Assembly: GCA_029565685.1 (NCBI GenBank)
Contig: JAKQNR010000007.1
Location: forward strand, 1-64,000
Source: a bacterium
GTDB taxonomy: Bacteria > Zhuqueibacterota > Zhuqueibacteria > Residuimicrobiales > Residuimicrobiaceae
Reading direction: 5' to 3'
DNA: 64,000 nt
The notes under the pieces were generated by a model. It was given only the letters and a program-made list of their open reading frames with translations. It ran no database searches and was not told where the DNA came from. Below are positions 15,289-24,068 of the stretch, piece after piece. Numbering within the stretch: the stretch's first letter is position 1; every line of letters begins with the position of its first letter. The position numbers were made by a program, and so were the translations under genes.

Positions 15289-16650
15289 TTAATTCGGCAC
15301 ATAGACCTTTTGCAAGGCATCGCTGGCACAGACGATAAGCGGATAGGTGGTGGGCGCTGCGGTCAGCAGCGGGTGCGTACCGAATTGAATGGTGTCCAGA
15401 TCCACCATGCTCATCTTGTTTTGTATGGCCAAAGCGATGGTGTTGATCAGCTCGCCCACCGAGTCGCCGCCATAGACCTGTCCGCCCAGCAGCGTGCCGG
15501 AGAAACGGGAGAACAGCAATTTGACATGGACCTTGCTTTTGTTCGGCAGCGTGCCGGGGTGTTTGTCGATCCCGTCGCTGATGCCGGTCACGATGTCAAA
15601 ACCTTCTGCCAACGCTTTGGATTCGGTCAGACCGGCGGTGCCCAGACTGAGGCCGTTCACCCGCGTCGAATAGACGCCGATGGTGCCTTTGTTCATCTCC
15701 AGGGATTTGACGCTGTAGATGTTGGAACCGGCGGAGCGCGCCTCCGCTGTGGCCGTAGAAGCCAGCATGATCGGGATATGCTTGCGGGAGAAGAAACAAC
15801 GTTTCTCGGCGCAATCGCCCACCGCAAAGATATCCGGATGGCTGGTGCGCATGAACTCGTCCACTTTGATGCCGCCGAATTCCGCGATCTGCAAGCCCAT
15901 CTTTTCCGCCAGGTCGGTGGTCGGGCGGGCGCCGATGGAAAGCACCACCGCATCCGCCGGCAGCTTTTCGCCGCCCTCCAGCTCCACATACTCCACCCGC
16001 TCCTTGCCGCCCAGGCCGGCCACTTTGACGCCGGTACGCAGCTGCACACCGTCCGAGCGAAGCACCTCCTCCGCCCTTTGACAGAATTCTTCATCAAAGG
16101 ACTGCTGCAGAATATGATCGGTCATCTCGGTGAGGGTCACGACCTTGTCGCCCATCTTGTTGATCTCATCGGCCAATTCCACCCCGATAAAACCGCCGCC
16201 GATGATCACCACATGGCGCGCCTCCTGAATCCGCTTGCGCATCTCCACCAGATATTCAAAATCCTTGTACACTGCATAAACACCCTTTAACGGCGTGCGA
16301 AACGGTTTTGGTATGATCGGTTTGCTGCCTGTGGCCAGCACCAATTTTTCGAACGCAATCTCTTCGCCAGACTCGAGGAGCGCCTGCTTGCGGGCTTGAT
16401 CCACAGCCACCACGATGCCGACCTTAATTTCCACGTTCTTCGCCTTTAGCGGGGCATCTCCCATCAGGTTATCCTCCGCCGAGGCCAGCGTGCCGAACAT
16501 GTAGGGAATTCCGCAGGGCACCGCCACCCTGGCATCGCGACGCACCAGCATCACCCGCTTGTTTGGGTAGGTGTTTTTAGTGGAAATCGCGGTGATGACG
16601 CCCGCAGGACCGCCGCCGATGACCAGCACATCCGTTGTCAATTTATCCAT
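15289..16650 (-). CDS. FAD-dependent pyridine nucleotide-disulfide oxidoreductase (CoA-disulfide reductase/NADH oxidase type)
   Basis: This 453-residue flavoprotein has an N-terminal FAD-binding VLVIGGGPAGV (8-18) and an active-site Cys46 in VPCGIPYM, the single-cysteine arrangement of CoA-disulfide reductase, NADH oxidase and peroxidase. A second GGGFIGVELAD NAD(P)H motif lies near residue 150, followed by IFAVGDCAE and a C-terminal dimerisation domain (residues about 330-453). The substrate could be CoA disulfide, polysulfide or O2. The start has AAGGAG 11 bases upstream. Co-localisation with the NifX-like genes suggests a redox role in the same anaerobic physiology (inference). Confidence 0.85.
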   Translation of the reverse strand: MDKLTTDVLVIGGGPAGVITAISTKNTYPNKRVMLVRRDARVAVPCGIPYMFGTLASAEDNLMGDAPLKAKNVEIKVGIVVAVDQARKQALLESGEEIAFEKLVLATGSKPIIPKPFRTPLKGVYAVYKDFEYLVEMRKRIQEARHVVIIGGGFIGVELADEINKMGDKVVTLTEMTDHILQQSFDEEFCQRAEEVLRSDGVQLRTGVKVAGLGGKERVEYVELEGGEKLPADAVVLSIGARPTTDLAEKMGLQIAEFGGIKVDEFMRTSHPDIFAVGDCAEKRCFFSRKHIPIMLASTATAEARSAGSNIYSVKSLEMNKGTIGVYSTRVNGLSLGTAGLTESKALAEGFDIVTGISDGIDKHPGTLPNKSKVHVKLLFSRFSGTLLGGQVYGGDSVGELINTIALAIQNKMSMVDLDTIQFGTHPLLTAAPTTYPLIVCASDALQKVYVPN

Positions 16651-16737
16651 CGCTTGCTCTTCTCCTTAATATGAGGTTTCACGCCCTGTGCGTCTATGAA
16701 AGTCAGGCGCACACCAGGCCAAAACCCTGTTCAATGA

Positions 16738-17250
16738 TCACTCCGTCTCATCGGTTTCAGTTCCGGCAAAACCACGCTTTCCACGGATTCGGGCCGTCGT
16801 TTCGTCCACCTGCTCCTGCCAACCACTGCGACAGTTTTGAATGCAATCAAACCTTGCTATATAAGGTTTGATGTCCAGCAACGGTGTTCGATCCAGAACA
16901 TCCACGTCCTCCAGCAACAGAACAGCGCCCTGCCGGCTGACCAAACGGACAATGCTAAAGCCGATGGGATTGGGCCGGCAGGTCGCCCGGGTGGCAAAGA
17001 TCCCTCTGGCAACATCCGCGAGATAGGGCCGGACCCTCAATTGCATCGGCTGGCCGCGATGCAGGTGATAGATCAGATAGATATGCGAGAATCCGTCGAG
17101 ATCCTCGAGTCCGTCGACAAAAGGCGGAAAAATTTCCGCCTCGCCCTTACAGCCGGCGGCAAAGACCGGTTGAATGGGCGTTTTTTCTGGATCTTGGTGA
17201 TCGCTGTGAATGATGCCGATCGGCCGGTAAACGATTTCGTGTTCCAGCAT
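16738..17250 (-). CDS. TrmO/TsaA-family tRNA methyltransferase-like protein
   Basis: This 170-residue protein is read from the ATG at 17250 (GGGAGGA about 10 bases upstream), which places the family start YRPIGIIHSDHQDPEKTPIQP at the N-terminus. Further TrmO motifs are LEDLDGFSHIYLIYHLHR and GIFATRATCRPNPIGFSIVRL. The beta-barrel fold N6-methylates t6A37 in some tRNAs. In anaerobes, TsaA-domain proteins also occur beside NifX and metal genes with unproven roles. A TTG at 17337 overlapping the preceding stop is possible, but its ribosome site is poorly spaced. A C-terminal tail (ETTARIRGKRGFAG) is not part of the domain. Confidence 0.82.
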   Translation of the reverse strand: MLEHEIVYRPIGIIHSDHQDPEKTPIQPVFAAGCKGEAEIFPPFVDGLEDLDGFSHIYLIYHLHRGQPMQLRVRPYLADVARGIFATRATCRPNPIGFSIVRLVSRQGAVLLLEDVDVLDRTPLLDIKPYIARFDCIQNCRSGWQEQVDETTARIRGKRGFAGTETDETE

Positions 17251-17333
17251 CTTGATGCGATCCTCCCTGCTTGTTTCTGTAAACTCCGCCAAGCCGCCTT
17301 GTTTTGTTTCCGACGCGGTCCCAGCGGTCCTCG

Positions 17334-17666
17334 TCAACGCCCTTTCCGTTCAGCCAAAAACGCATCGATCGCCTCTTTGACCGTGCCGCCGGCGCCGGTC
17401 ATAATTTCAATGCCTGCGGCCTGCAGGGCTTGTTGCGCATTGCCTCCCACCTGCCCGGTGAGCAGCGCCTCCACTTTGTTCCTGGCGATCTCGTTGGCTG
17501 CCGCCGGCCCGGCGCCGCCGCTCGCTTGGAAGGCCGGATTGGAAAACGCCGTGATTTTCATAGTCTCTGAATCGAAAATGACAAAATACGCACATCGGCC
17601 GAAACGCGGATCCACTTTCGCCGACAAGGAGCCGCCTGTTGCACTGACAGCGATTTTCATACGCAT
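17334..17666 (-). CDS. NifX/NifB-family protein (fourth copy)
   Basis: This 110-residue protein is read from the ATG at 17666 (AGGAA 5 bases upstream). It begins MRMKIAVSATGGSLSAKVDPRFGRCAYF and has the GAGPAAANEIARNKVEALLTGQVGGNAQQAL core. Cys27 is conserved with the RFGRC variant of the family. It differs from the copies in the main operon and most resembles the stand-alone archaeal/anaerobe NifX-like group. It precedes the TrmO gene on the same strand, with its coding end overlapping the longest possible TrmO frame. It probably carries a metal cluster. Confidence 0.85.
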   Translation of the reverse strand: MRMKIAVSATGGSLSAKVDPRFGRCAYFVIFDSETMKITAFSNPAFQASGGAGPAAANEIARNKVEALLTGQVGGNAQQALQAAGIEIMTGAGGTVKEAIDAFLAERKGR

Positions 17667-17689
17667 GATTTCCTTTCTGGATGTAAAGA

Positions 17690-17827
17690 ATGATGCCGGC
17701 AAATTCAAAACAATCACTCGAGCTGATACCAAGGTTGCTTTTCAAGGAATCGTCTTGGAGGATCGCCCGGCTTGGACAAACGTCCAGACACAGGCCGCAG
17801 CCGGTGCATTTTTATGGTCGTGACCAT
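17690..17827 (-). pseudogene. Frameshifted small ferredoxin remnant
   Basis: On the minus strand an ATG at 17827 reads MVTTIK and then, after a one-base shift in an A run near 17812-17816, CTGCGLCLDVCPSRAI. That is a textbook CxxCxxCxxxCP [4Fe-4S] motif. Without the shift the Cys-rich frame begins right after a TAA. The continuation (LQDDSLKSNLGISSSDCFEF) does not hold a clear second cluster and its frame runs into the NifX-like gene. This is a decayed ferredoxin, or an intact one spoiled by a sequencing indel. Confidence 0.5.
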
Positions 17828-17887
17828 GCACCATACTCCCAATCCAGGCAAAGGGCCCTTTGTCGGATTCAGAGAAGGAAAGCAAAT

Positions 17888-17896
17888 ATTATACCA
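17888..17896 (-). promoter_or_regulatory. Candidate extended -10 promoter
   Basis: TGGTATAAT on the minus strand matches an extended -10 (TGnTATAAT). It lies about 60 bp upstream of the ferredoxin-remnant ATG and 220 bp from the NifX-like gene. No good -35 element is present. Confidence 0.4.
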
Positions 17897-18313
17897 TGCA
17901 TCACTCGCCCCGGCCGCTTTTCATTTCTTGTTTTTTAATAAGATAGGATAAAAAGAATCTCTGTGCGCCATGTGAATAATTGCAATATTGCTACATTTAT
18001 TTTAACTATATAGCAAAAATGCATTTTTTATGCAAGCGAAAAAGACACGCCTCAACCACGGCGCCGGACGGAATTGCGGCCTACGATGGCAACGCAGCCA
18101 TCCTTCCTGCCGAAATCGTTTACCTCGCACGGCAAATTTACGGTTGCATCTGGTTGTCTAAATGGCTATTTTACCTCCATGACGCCAAAGCCATCGCCAT
18201 CAAGGGACGATGGCCGAGCCAAGACGTGAGCGAAGATGTTGTTCATCATTCTAATCTTTCTCTCGCCCCGTTCATGACATGCGTTGTATCAGCTTGCGAA
18301 TTTTTCTGCTCCT
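17897..18313. other. Intergenic region between divergent genes
   Basis: This AT-rich stretch (17930-18040) should contain divergent promoters for the minus-strand NifX/TrmO genes and the plus-strand decarboxylase. A possible plus-strand pair, TTGCAA and TAACTA 17 bases apart, lies near 17981-18009. No gene is recognised. Confidence 0.35.
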
Positions 18314-19210
18314 ATGTCAGAATCCGTTCATTTTTACCGCCGAGGCTCTGCAGCCAAAGAAGAGGAGATCATCCTTGGCAAAGGGCTTTTACGCTGGGCC
18401 TACCACAGCAAAGCCGGAAAATCGCTCGCCGCTCTGCTGTTTCATCACGCCTGGCCGAGCCGGCTGGCCGGCTGGTTCGCCGCCAGCCGATTCAGCCGCA
18501 GACGCATCGCGCCGGTGATCCGCGAGCTCGCTATCGACGTGACGGAATTCGCCGATCCTGTCGAGAGCTACCCCACTTTCAATGCGTTTTTCACCCGGCG
18601 ACTCAAATCCGGCGCACGGCCTTTTAGCGCTGTTGACAGCGACATCGCATCTCCCGCGGACGGCCGCGTTCTGGTCTATCCCCGTTTACAAAAAAACGCA
18701 CTGGTTCCGGTCAAGGGCAAATCTTTCACCGTGGACGAGCTGCTCGGCTTTACGGCTGCGGAATTTTATGACGGCAGCCTGGCGATCATCCGCCTCTGTC
18801 CGGCGGATTACCACCGCTTTCATTTCCCCTGCGAGGGCCGGCTCATCGAACAATATCGCATTAAAGGCCGCTACCATTCGGTCAATCCGCTGGTCTTGGC
18901 CCTGGGCATCGACGTCTTTGGCCAGAACGAACGTCAAGTCGCTTTATTGGAAAATGCGCGCCTGGCCCGCTACGCTTATGTCGAAGTCGGGGCCTTTGGC
19001 GTCGGCAGCATTGTCCAAACCTATACAGGCCCGTTCGTGCAAAAAGGCGATGAAAAAGGATATTTTCAATACGGCGGTTCCACCGTTATTCTTGTTTTTC
19101 AGCCGGGGAAAATCCTGTTCGAGGAAGACCTGCTGACGCACAGCGCAGAAGGGTTTGAGACCTTTCTTCGAGCAGGACAACGTTTAGGGAAAGCAACGCA
19201 AACTTTGTAA
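18314..19210 (+). CDS. psd: Phosphatidylserine decarboxylase
   Basis: This 298-residue protein (a TTG start 10 codons earlier is possible) carries Psd hallmarks: SPADGR (about 113-118), PADYHRFHFPCEG with the two active-site histidines (about 164-175) and the self-processing site GGST (254-257). Ser256 would become the pyruvoyl group. It makes phosphatidylethanolamine from phosphatidylserine at the inner membrane. The form matches the type I proteins that carry a larger N-terminal segment. No pssA gene is adjacent. There is no clear Shine-Dalgarno before the chosen ATG, so the start is uncertain; the family call is strong. Confidence 0.9.
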   Translation: MSESVHFYRRGSAAKEEEIILGKGLLRWAYHSKAGKSLAALLFHHAWPSRLAGWFAASRFSRRRIAPVIRELAIDVTEFADPVESYPTFNAFFTRRLKSGARPFSAVDSDIASPADGRVLVYPRLQKNALVPVKGKSFTVDELLGFTAAEFYDGSLAIIRLCPADYHRFHFPCEGRLIEQYRIKGRYHSVNPLVLALGIDVFGQNERQVALLENARLARYAYVEVGAFGVGSIVQTYTGPFVQKGDEKGYFQYGGSTVILVFQPGKILFEEDLLTHSAEGFETFLRAGQRLGKATQTL

Positions 19211-19267
19211 ACCCCGGGACCGCACATGAGGCCCCTTAGCATACGATGGAACTACAGAATGGAACAC

Positions 19268-21940
19268 ATGATGAAACGATGCCAGAAAGTCTCTACGCCT
19301 TCGCAGAACCACCCAACCCTCACCGCCCTTCGACGCCGGCTATCTCCGCTCTTCGTACTTGTCTTCTTGTCAGCCGGCCTGGCCGGCGGCCAAAACCTGG
19401 AAACCGAATCCAACAATTTTTTTCTCCATGCGGACACACTCAAGCCGGGTACGCCCCTGCATGGCGCGTTCACCGCTCATGACCGGATCGACGTGTTCGT
19501 TTTCTATGTGCAGAACACCTTTCTTTATCAATGCAACTCGTTTTGCGACTGGACGAAATATGACCTCAGCGCTGTAAAGGCGGATGTGTTCTCCGCCGAC
19601 GACACCAGCCGCAGCGTTCTGTTCGGCAACCCCAGCGGCCGTTACGGTAAATTCGGCTTTCGCCTGGCCGGTTGGCAGCCGCCCAAAACCGGCTGGTACT
19701 ATATCCATTTGCGCTATGGGGCGGACGCGCTGCCTGCGGATTCGGTCCATTATCAAGTGCGCTTGACCAGCGGCACGCCGGTCACCGTCGCCGGCTTTCA
19801 TCATGAACCGGACAACACCGCCGCTGAAGCGAAGAACCTTGCCCCGGTTCCGACCGACGGCGCCCTGGTGCGCGGCTATCTGTTCAAAAAACAAGGGGTC
19901 TATAACTGGAACGACATGGACCTGTATTGGTTCAACGGAACAAAGGACTACTCTCTGACCGCAGAGACCTTCACCGCCGCCCGCCTGACTGATGAACCAT
20001 GGTTCATCCGCGACGCGGACACCGAGATCGCGCTGCTGGATCAGAACGGCCAGGAGATCGGCATTATCAACGACGATAAAGAAATCACCGCAGCGGATCC
20101 CTGGGAGACCACCGTCGGATTCAACAACACCTTTTCGCGCATCCACGTGGACGCCCTGCCGTACACCGGCCCCTATTACGTGCGGGTCAATTCCTTTTAC
20201 AACAGCATCACCCGCAACGAAAAGCCGGAGGCCAGCGACGCCAATCCGGGCGGCGGCGAATATCTGCTGTCGGTTCAACTGACCCGGAAAATCACCGCGG
20301 CGGTCCACTTTGACATCCTCAATCACGCCAACGGTCAGCCGCTGCCGGGCAAAATAACGGCGATCGGCGTCAAGGGCACGCCGACCGAGGGCGTTTATAA
20401 ATTTCTCCACACCGCAGCCACGGCCGGCAAACTGATCCTGCCGGCCGGCGCCTACACCCTGGCCTTCACCCATGGCCCGGAATACACCATGGTCGAACAG
20501 CCGGTTGTCCTGGCAGAAGGCGATTCGATTCACATCACTGTTCCCTTGCAGCGCATCGTGGACACCGAGGGCTATCTCTGCGGCGATCTGCACATGCACG
20601 CGCTGGAAGGCATCTCCGAGCAGGACAAGTTCGGCATCATGCTGACCACGCTGGTGGCGGAGGGAGTCGAGTATGCCGTGGCCACCGACCATAACGCCAT
20701 CTCTGATTACCGGCCGCGGCTGCTGGAGATGGGCCTGCAGAACTATATCAAAACCTCGCCGGGCGATGAGATCAGCACCAACATCGGTCATTTCAACGCC
20801 TGGCCTCTTGACACGGCAGGGCCGGCGGTGATCAGCAGCGGAACCGCCACGGAAATTTTCAACGACGCACGGCAAAAAGGCGCCGCCATCGTGCAGATCA
20901 ACCATCCGCGCTGGCCGGGCATCGATTATTTCACCAAAATGAATCTCGATCCATTGACCGGCCTTTTCGCTCATTTACAGGTCAACGAAGAATTCGACGC
21001 CATGGAGATCATGAATGAGACCAACGGCTGGGGATTCAAGTACGATCCGCCCAATACACCGGTCTCTGTGCTGCAGGATTGGTTTAACCTTTTGAACCGG
21101 GGCAAACGCTACTGTGCGGTCGGCAACTCGGATGCGCACGGTATAAACTCGGACAAACCCGGTTATCCGCGCAACTACATCGCCGCTTCCACCGATAAAC
21201 CCGGCGAGGTCGACGAGAGCGAATTGCTCCAATCCATTCGCCATAGCCGAGTGACCGTATCCCTCGGTCATTTTACCACCTTTACGGTTAATGAGACCGG
21301 CCATATCGGCGATCAGATCACCGACACCGACGGCACAGTCACGCTGTCGATTCGCGTGCAGGCGCTGCCGCAGATACCTGTGGACAGCGTCCAAGTCTAC
21401 GCCAATGGAATTCAAGTGGCGGCATTCAGCGTGGCCGCCGCAGAGTCCGCCGACCGATTCGTTCGCGAACTCGAACTGCATCCATCCAGGGACACCTGGT
21501 ACGTGGTAACCTCCACAGGCAATACGCCGATCCCCATCGGATTGGTGCAGGATAACAGCGGCCCGGTGACGCCCATCGGACTCACCAATCCCATCTGGGT
21601 GGATGTGGACGGCGACGGCCTGTTCACGGCCAGCAACAGTCCCACTGCAGTGGAGAGCGGGTCTACACAACAACCCGATGCCTTTGCTTTGGAGCAAAAT
21701 TATCCCAACCCGTTCAATCCAAGCACCACCATCGCCTTCAGTCTGGCGCGCAGCGCGCAGGTCAAAGTCACTGCGTTCGATGTGCTGGGAAAAGTGGCAG
21801 CGGTTCTGAAGGATGAGCGAATGGCTGCCGGCGTCCACAAACTGGTCTGGGATGCACAAGGCCTTGCCAACGGCGTTTATTTCATCAAGATGGAAGCAGG
21901 CTCTTTTCATCAGACCCGCAAAGCCGTGCTGATGAAATAA
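19268..21940 (+). CDS. Secreted CehA/McbA-type PHP metallohydrolase with T9SS sorting domain
   Basis: This protein has about 890 residues, with a signal peptide after a basic N-terminus. Residues ~40-340 hold two bacterial pre-peptidase-like beta domains. About 340-430 is a carboxypeptidase-regulatory-like domain. A PHP/CehA domain follows from about residue 435, with metal ligands in GDLHMHA, VATDHNA, INHPRW and GNSDAH. The last ~85 residues (FALEQNYPNPFNPSTTIAFSL... ending RKAVLMK) are a type IX secretion sorting domain. The start was chosen at 19268 because the GGA before it fits and the signal peptide follows. The substrate is unknown; CehA-like enzymes hydrolyse phosphoesters or carbamates. 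Confidence 0.85.
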   Translation: MMKRCQKVSTPSQNHPTLTALRRRLSPLFVLVFLSAGLAGGQNLETESNNFFLHADTLKPGTPLHGAFTAHDRIDVFVFYVQNTFLYQCNSFCDWTKYDLSAVKADVFSADDTSRSVLFGNPSGRYGKFGFRLAGWQPPKTGWYYIHLRYGADALPADSVHYQVRLTSGTPVTVAGFHHEPDNTAAEAKNLAPVPTDGALVRGYLFKKQGVYNWNDMDLYWFNGTKDYSLTAETFTAARLTDEPWFIRDADTEIALLDQNGQEIGIINDDKEITAADPWETTVGFNNTFSRIHVDALPYTGPYYVRVNSFYNSITRNEKPEASDANPGGGEYLLSVQLTRKITAAVHFDILNHANGQPLPGKITAIGVKGTPTEGVYKFLHTAATAGKLILPAGAYTLAFTHGPEYTMVEQPVVLAEGDSIHITVPLQRIVDTEGYLCGDLHMHALEGISEQDKFGIMLTTLVAEGVEYAVATDHNAISDYRPRLLEMGLQNYIKTSPGDEISTNIGHFNAWPLDTAGPAVISSGTATEIFNDARQKGAAIVQINHPRWPGIDYFTKMNLDPLTGLFAHLQVNEEFDAMEIMNETNGWGFKYDPPNTPVSVLQDWFNLLNRGKRYCAVGNSDAHGINSDKPGYPRNYIAASTDKPGEVDESELLQSIRHSRVTVSLGHFTTFTVNETGHIGDQITDTDGTVTLSIRVQALPQIPVDSVQVYANGIQVAAFSVAAAESADRFVRELELHPSRDTWYVVTSTGNTPIPIGLVQDNSGPVTPIGLTNPIWVDVDGDGLFTASNSPTAVESGSTQQPDAFALEQNYPNPFNPSTTIAFSLARSAQVKVTAFDVLGKVAAVLKDERMAAGVHKLVWDAQGLANGVYFIKMEAGSFHQTRKAVLMK

Positions 21941-22003
21941 GAGAAATTTTCCTAATCGAAAATAAGCCGGCAGCCGCAGGCTTTTCAAGAAAATGGTCAA
22001 GAC

Positions 22004-22471
22004 ATGTGTGTCATCTATGTTGATGCAGACGCTTGTCCGGTAAAAAATGAGATCTATCGTGTGGCCAAACGGCATCGAATCCAAGTCTGGCTGGTCGCCA
22101 ATGCCGCCATACGCTTTCCGGCACAGCAAGGAGTGCAGCTCAAGGTGGTGAGCGACCGGTTTGACGCGGCCGATGACTGGATCGTAGAACAGGCCGCCGT
22201 AAATGACATCGTGATCACGGCAGACATCCGCCTGGCGTCACGATGTCTCAAAAACAGCGCCCGGGTTCTCAGCCCGACAGGACACGAATTCACCGATGCC
22301 GCCATAGGCTCTGCTCTGGCCGCCCGCGATCTACTGGCGGAGCTCCGCGGTATGGGCGCCGTCGTGACAGGCCCCGCGCCTTTCAGTCAGCGGGATCGAT
22401 CCCGTTTTCTGCATGCCCTGCATCAGTGGATCGAGGCGGTGCGGCGAAAAAAGTCACGAGCGCTGCGCTGA
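22004..22471 (+). CDS. UPF0178 (YaiI/YqxD, DUF188) family protein
   Basis: This 155-residue protein has the family start VIYVDADACPVKNEIYRVAKR, then VVSDRFDAADDWI and DIVITADIRLASRCL, and the late motif SQRDRSRFLHALHQ. The fold is a PIN-like nuclease domain (acidic residues Asp7, Asp9, Asp53-55 region), but no activity is established for the family. It is a stand-alone gene between the PHP protein and the alkyltransferase-like gene. The ribosome-binding site is weak. Confidence 0.88.
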   Translation: MCVIYVDADACPVKNEIYRVAKRHRIQVWLVANAAIRFPAQQGVQLKVVSDRFDAADDWIVEQAAVNDIVITADIRLASRCLKNSARVLSPTGHEFTDAAIGSALAARDLLAELRGMGAVVTGPAPFSQRDRSRFLHALHQWIEAVRRKKSRALR

Positions 22472-22567
22472 TTGCAGCCGCTCCTGCATGCGCAATCGAT
22501 TCGTTTTTTAACCGGCGGATGCGGGCAGCGGCGTGGGCGTGATCCTTGCGCGCGCGGGCCGAAGACA

Positions 22568-22900
22568 ATGAAAACCGCTCACATGGAAAATACTTTTGCA
22601 CGAATCTGGCGGCTGGTGGAGAGCATCCCTTCCGGCAGAGTGGCGACCTATGGACAGATCGCCGCTCTGCTCGGCATGCCGCGCGCGGCTCGAACGGTCG
22701 GCTGGGCCCTGCATAGCCTGCCGGCGGACCGCAGCACGCCCTGGCACCGGGTGGTGGGAGCCGGCGGCCGCATCCGCCTGCCGAATCACGGAGGCAAAGC
22801 AGTGCAGCGACTGCTGCTGCGCCGCGAAGGGGTTCCGGTCAACCGCAAAGGCCACATCGATCTTGACCGGTTTCAGTGGATTCCACAAGAGCCGGTATAG
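22568..22900 (+). CDS. Alkyltransferase-like (ATL) DNA repair protein
   Basis: This 110-residue protein matches the C-terminal MGMT fold: IPSGRVATYGQIAALLGMP, ARTVGWALH, then PWHRVVGAGGRI. The alkyl-accepting cysteine of the PCHR motif is replaced by Trp (PWHR), which defines the ATL subgroup. ATL proteins bind O6-alkylguanine and recruit nucleotide excision repair instead of repairing it directly. Start choice is between ATG 22568 and ATG 22583. The longer frame from 22472 overlaps nothing useful and has no family similarity. Confidence 0.88.
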   Translation: MKTAHMENTFARIWRLVESIPSGRVATYGQIAALLGMPRAARTVGWALHSLPADRSTPWHRVVGAGGRIRLPNHGGKAVQRLLLRREGVPVNRKGHIDLDRFQWIPQEPV

Positions 22901-23074
22901 CAGATCAATGGTTCGCCTCATCCGCTGTTCGAACCGCACCCTGGCAAATCCAACCGCCCAGGCCGAACGCAAGACAGATCGATCCATAAACCGCAACAGC
23001 TGATTGACCGCTCGAGGCGCTGGCCGTCTGTAAAAAACCGTCAACGTTGATTGAACGAAACACAGCAAAGAATT

Positions 23075-23905
23075 ATGCAAAAGAAAACATCCCTCGTCTG
23101 CATCACCCTGTGCCTGCAGTTGTTGTTCTGCAGCCGCACGCCTGACGCGCCCATCCCCCTGCCCGATGGATCGACTCGCGGCCATGCGCATAACGATTAT
23201 GAACAGAAACGGCCGTTGCTGGACGCCCTGGAACACGGCTTCACCAGCATCGAGGCGGATATCCATGTGCTGGATGGTCAGCTCTACGTCGCTCACGACA
23301 AAGAAGATATCGACTCCAGCCGCACGCTGACATCGCTGTATCTGGATCCTCTGCGAGTTTTTCTGCAGAAAAACAAGGGCGATTGGGACAAAGGTACACC
23401 CTGCTTTCTGTTCATCGACATCAAGTCGGACGCGGATTCCACCTGGCTGCTTCTCGAGCCCTTGCTGCAGCGATATAAAAGCATGCTCTGCGAATTCGCC
23501 GGCAACGGCGGAAAGCGACGACCGGTCACCGTGGTCGTTTCCGGCAACCGGCCTGTGGAAAGAATGAAAGAGTTGAGCAGACGCTATGCAGCCCTGGACG
23601 GCCGCATGGAGGATCTGGATACGAATGAGAGCCGCCTGCTTATTCCGCTGGTCAGCGGCAAATGGGGCGATTTTTTCACCTGGCAGGGCCGCGGGCCCAT
23701 GCCTGCGGAGGAACATGCCCGGCTGCTCGACTTGGTCCGCAAGGCGCACCAATCCGGCCGCCGCATCCGTTTTTGGGCCACAGATGTGGCGGCAAGCGAA
23801 GACCAGGCAGCCCTCTGGTCTGTTCTTTATCAGGCCGGGGTGGATCTGATCAACACGGACAAGCTCGAGGCACTGCGCTCTTTTTTACTCGAACAGGGGA
23901 GCTAG
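23075..23905 (+). CDS. PI-PLC/GDPD-like TIM-barrel lipoprotein (AIM6-like)
   Basis: This 276-residue protein is read from the ATG at 23075 and has a lipoprotein signal (LQLLFCSRT, lipidated Cys at about residue 20). HAHNDYEQKRPLLDAL and SIEADIHVLDGQLYVAHD are the catalytic and Ca-binding motifs of the PI-PLC/GDPD-like family annotated as AIM6-type proteins. FLFIDIKSD and FWATDVA complete the barrel. It is expected to act on a phosphodiester at the cell surface. The exact substrate is unknown. Confidence 0.8.
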   Translation: MQKKTSLVCITLCLQLLFCSRTPDAPIPLPDGSTRGHAHNDYEQKRPLLDALEHGFTSIEADIHVLDGQLYVAHDKEDIDSSRTLTSLYLDPLRVFLQKNKGDWDKGTPCFLFIDIKSDADSTWLLLEPLLQRYKSMLCEFAGNGGKRRPVTVVVSGNRPVERMKELSRRYAALDGRMEDLDTNESRLLIPLVSGKWGDFFTWQGRGPMPAEEHARLLDLVRKAHQSGRRIRFWATDVAASEDQAALWSVLYQAGVDLINTDKLEALRSFLLEQGS

Positions 23906-23993
23906 CCTTCATCCACTCAAGCCCGCTCTACTGCGTGTTTGTTTTTCATAAGCGTCCGGCCGCGGCGGATCCTAGCGCCGCCTGTTAAACTTG

Positions 23994-24022
23994 TTGACTT
24001 TTCGGCGAAAAAAATCTACTTT
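23994..24022 (+). promoter_or_regulatory. Candidate promoter of the TPR protein gene
   Basis: TTGACT and TACTTT are separated by 17 bases, about 47 bp upstream of the ATG at 24069. TACTTT also fits the TAnnTTT form seen in Bacteroidota-type promoters. Confidence 0.5.
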
Positions 24023-24068
24023 ATATTATAAAAGCGCTTTCAGGTATAACCGCCGAGGAGATACGCTC

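Noticed and set aside
15193..16290. Plus-strand open frame of 365 codons opposite the flavoprotein
   Set aside because: It is explained by the codon bias of the real minus-strand gene; His/Gln-rich shadow composition.
19370..20974. Long antisense open frame (534 codons) opposite the PHP protein
   Set aside because: It mirrors the high-GC coding frame of the sense gene, has no family resemblance and no ribosome site.
22508..23752. Minus-strand open frame of 414 codons opposite the ATL and PI-PLC-like genes
   Set aside because: It spans two genuine plus-strand genes and has no domain of its own.
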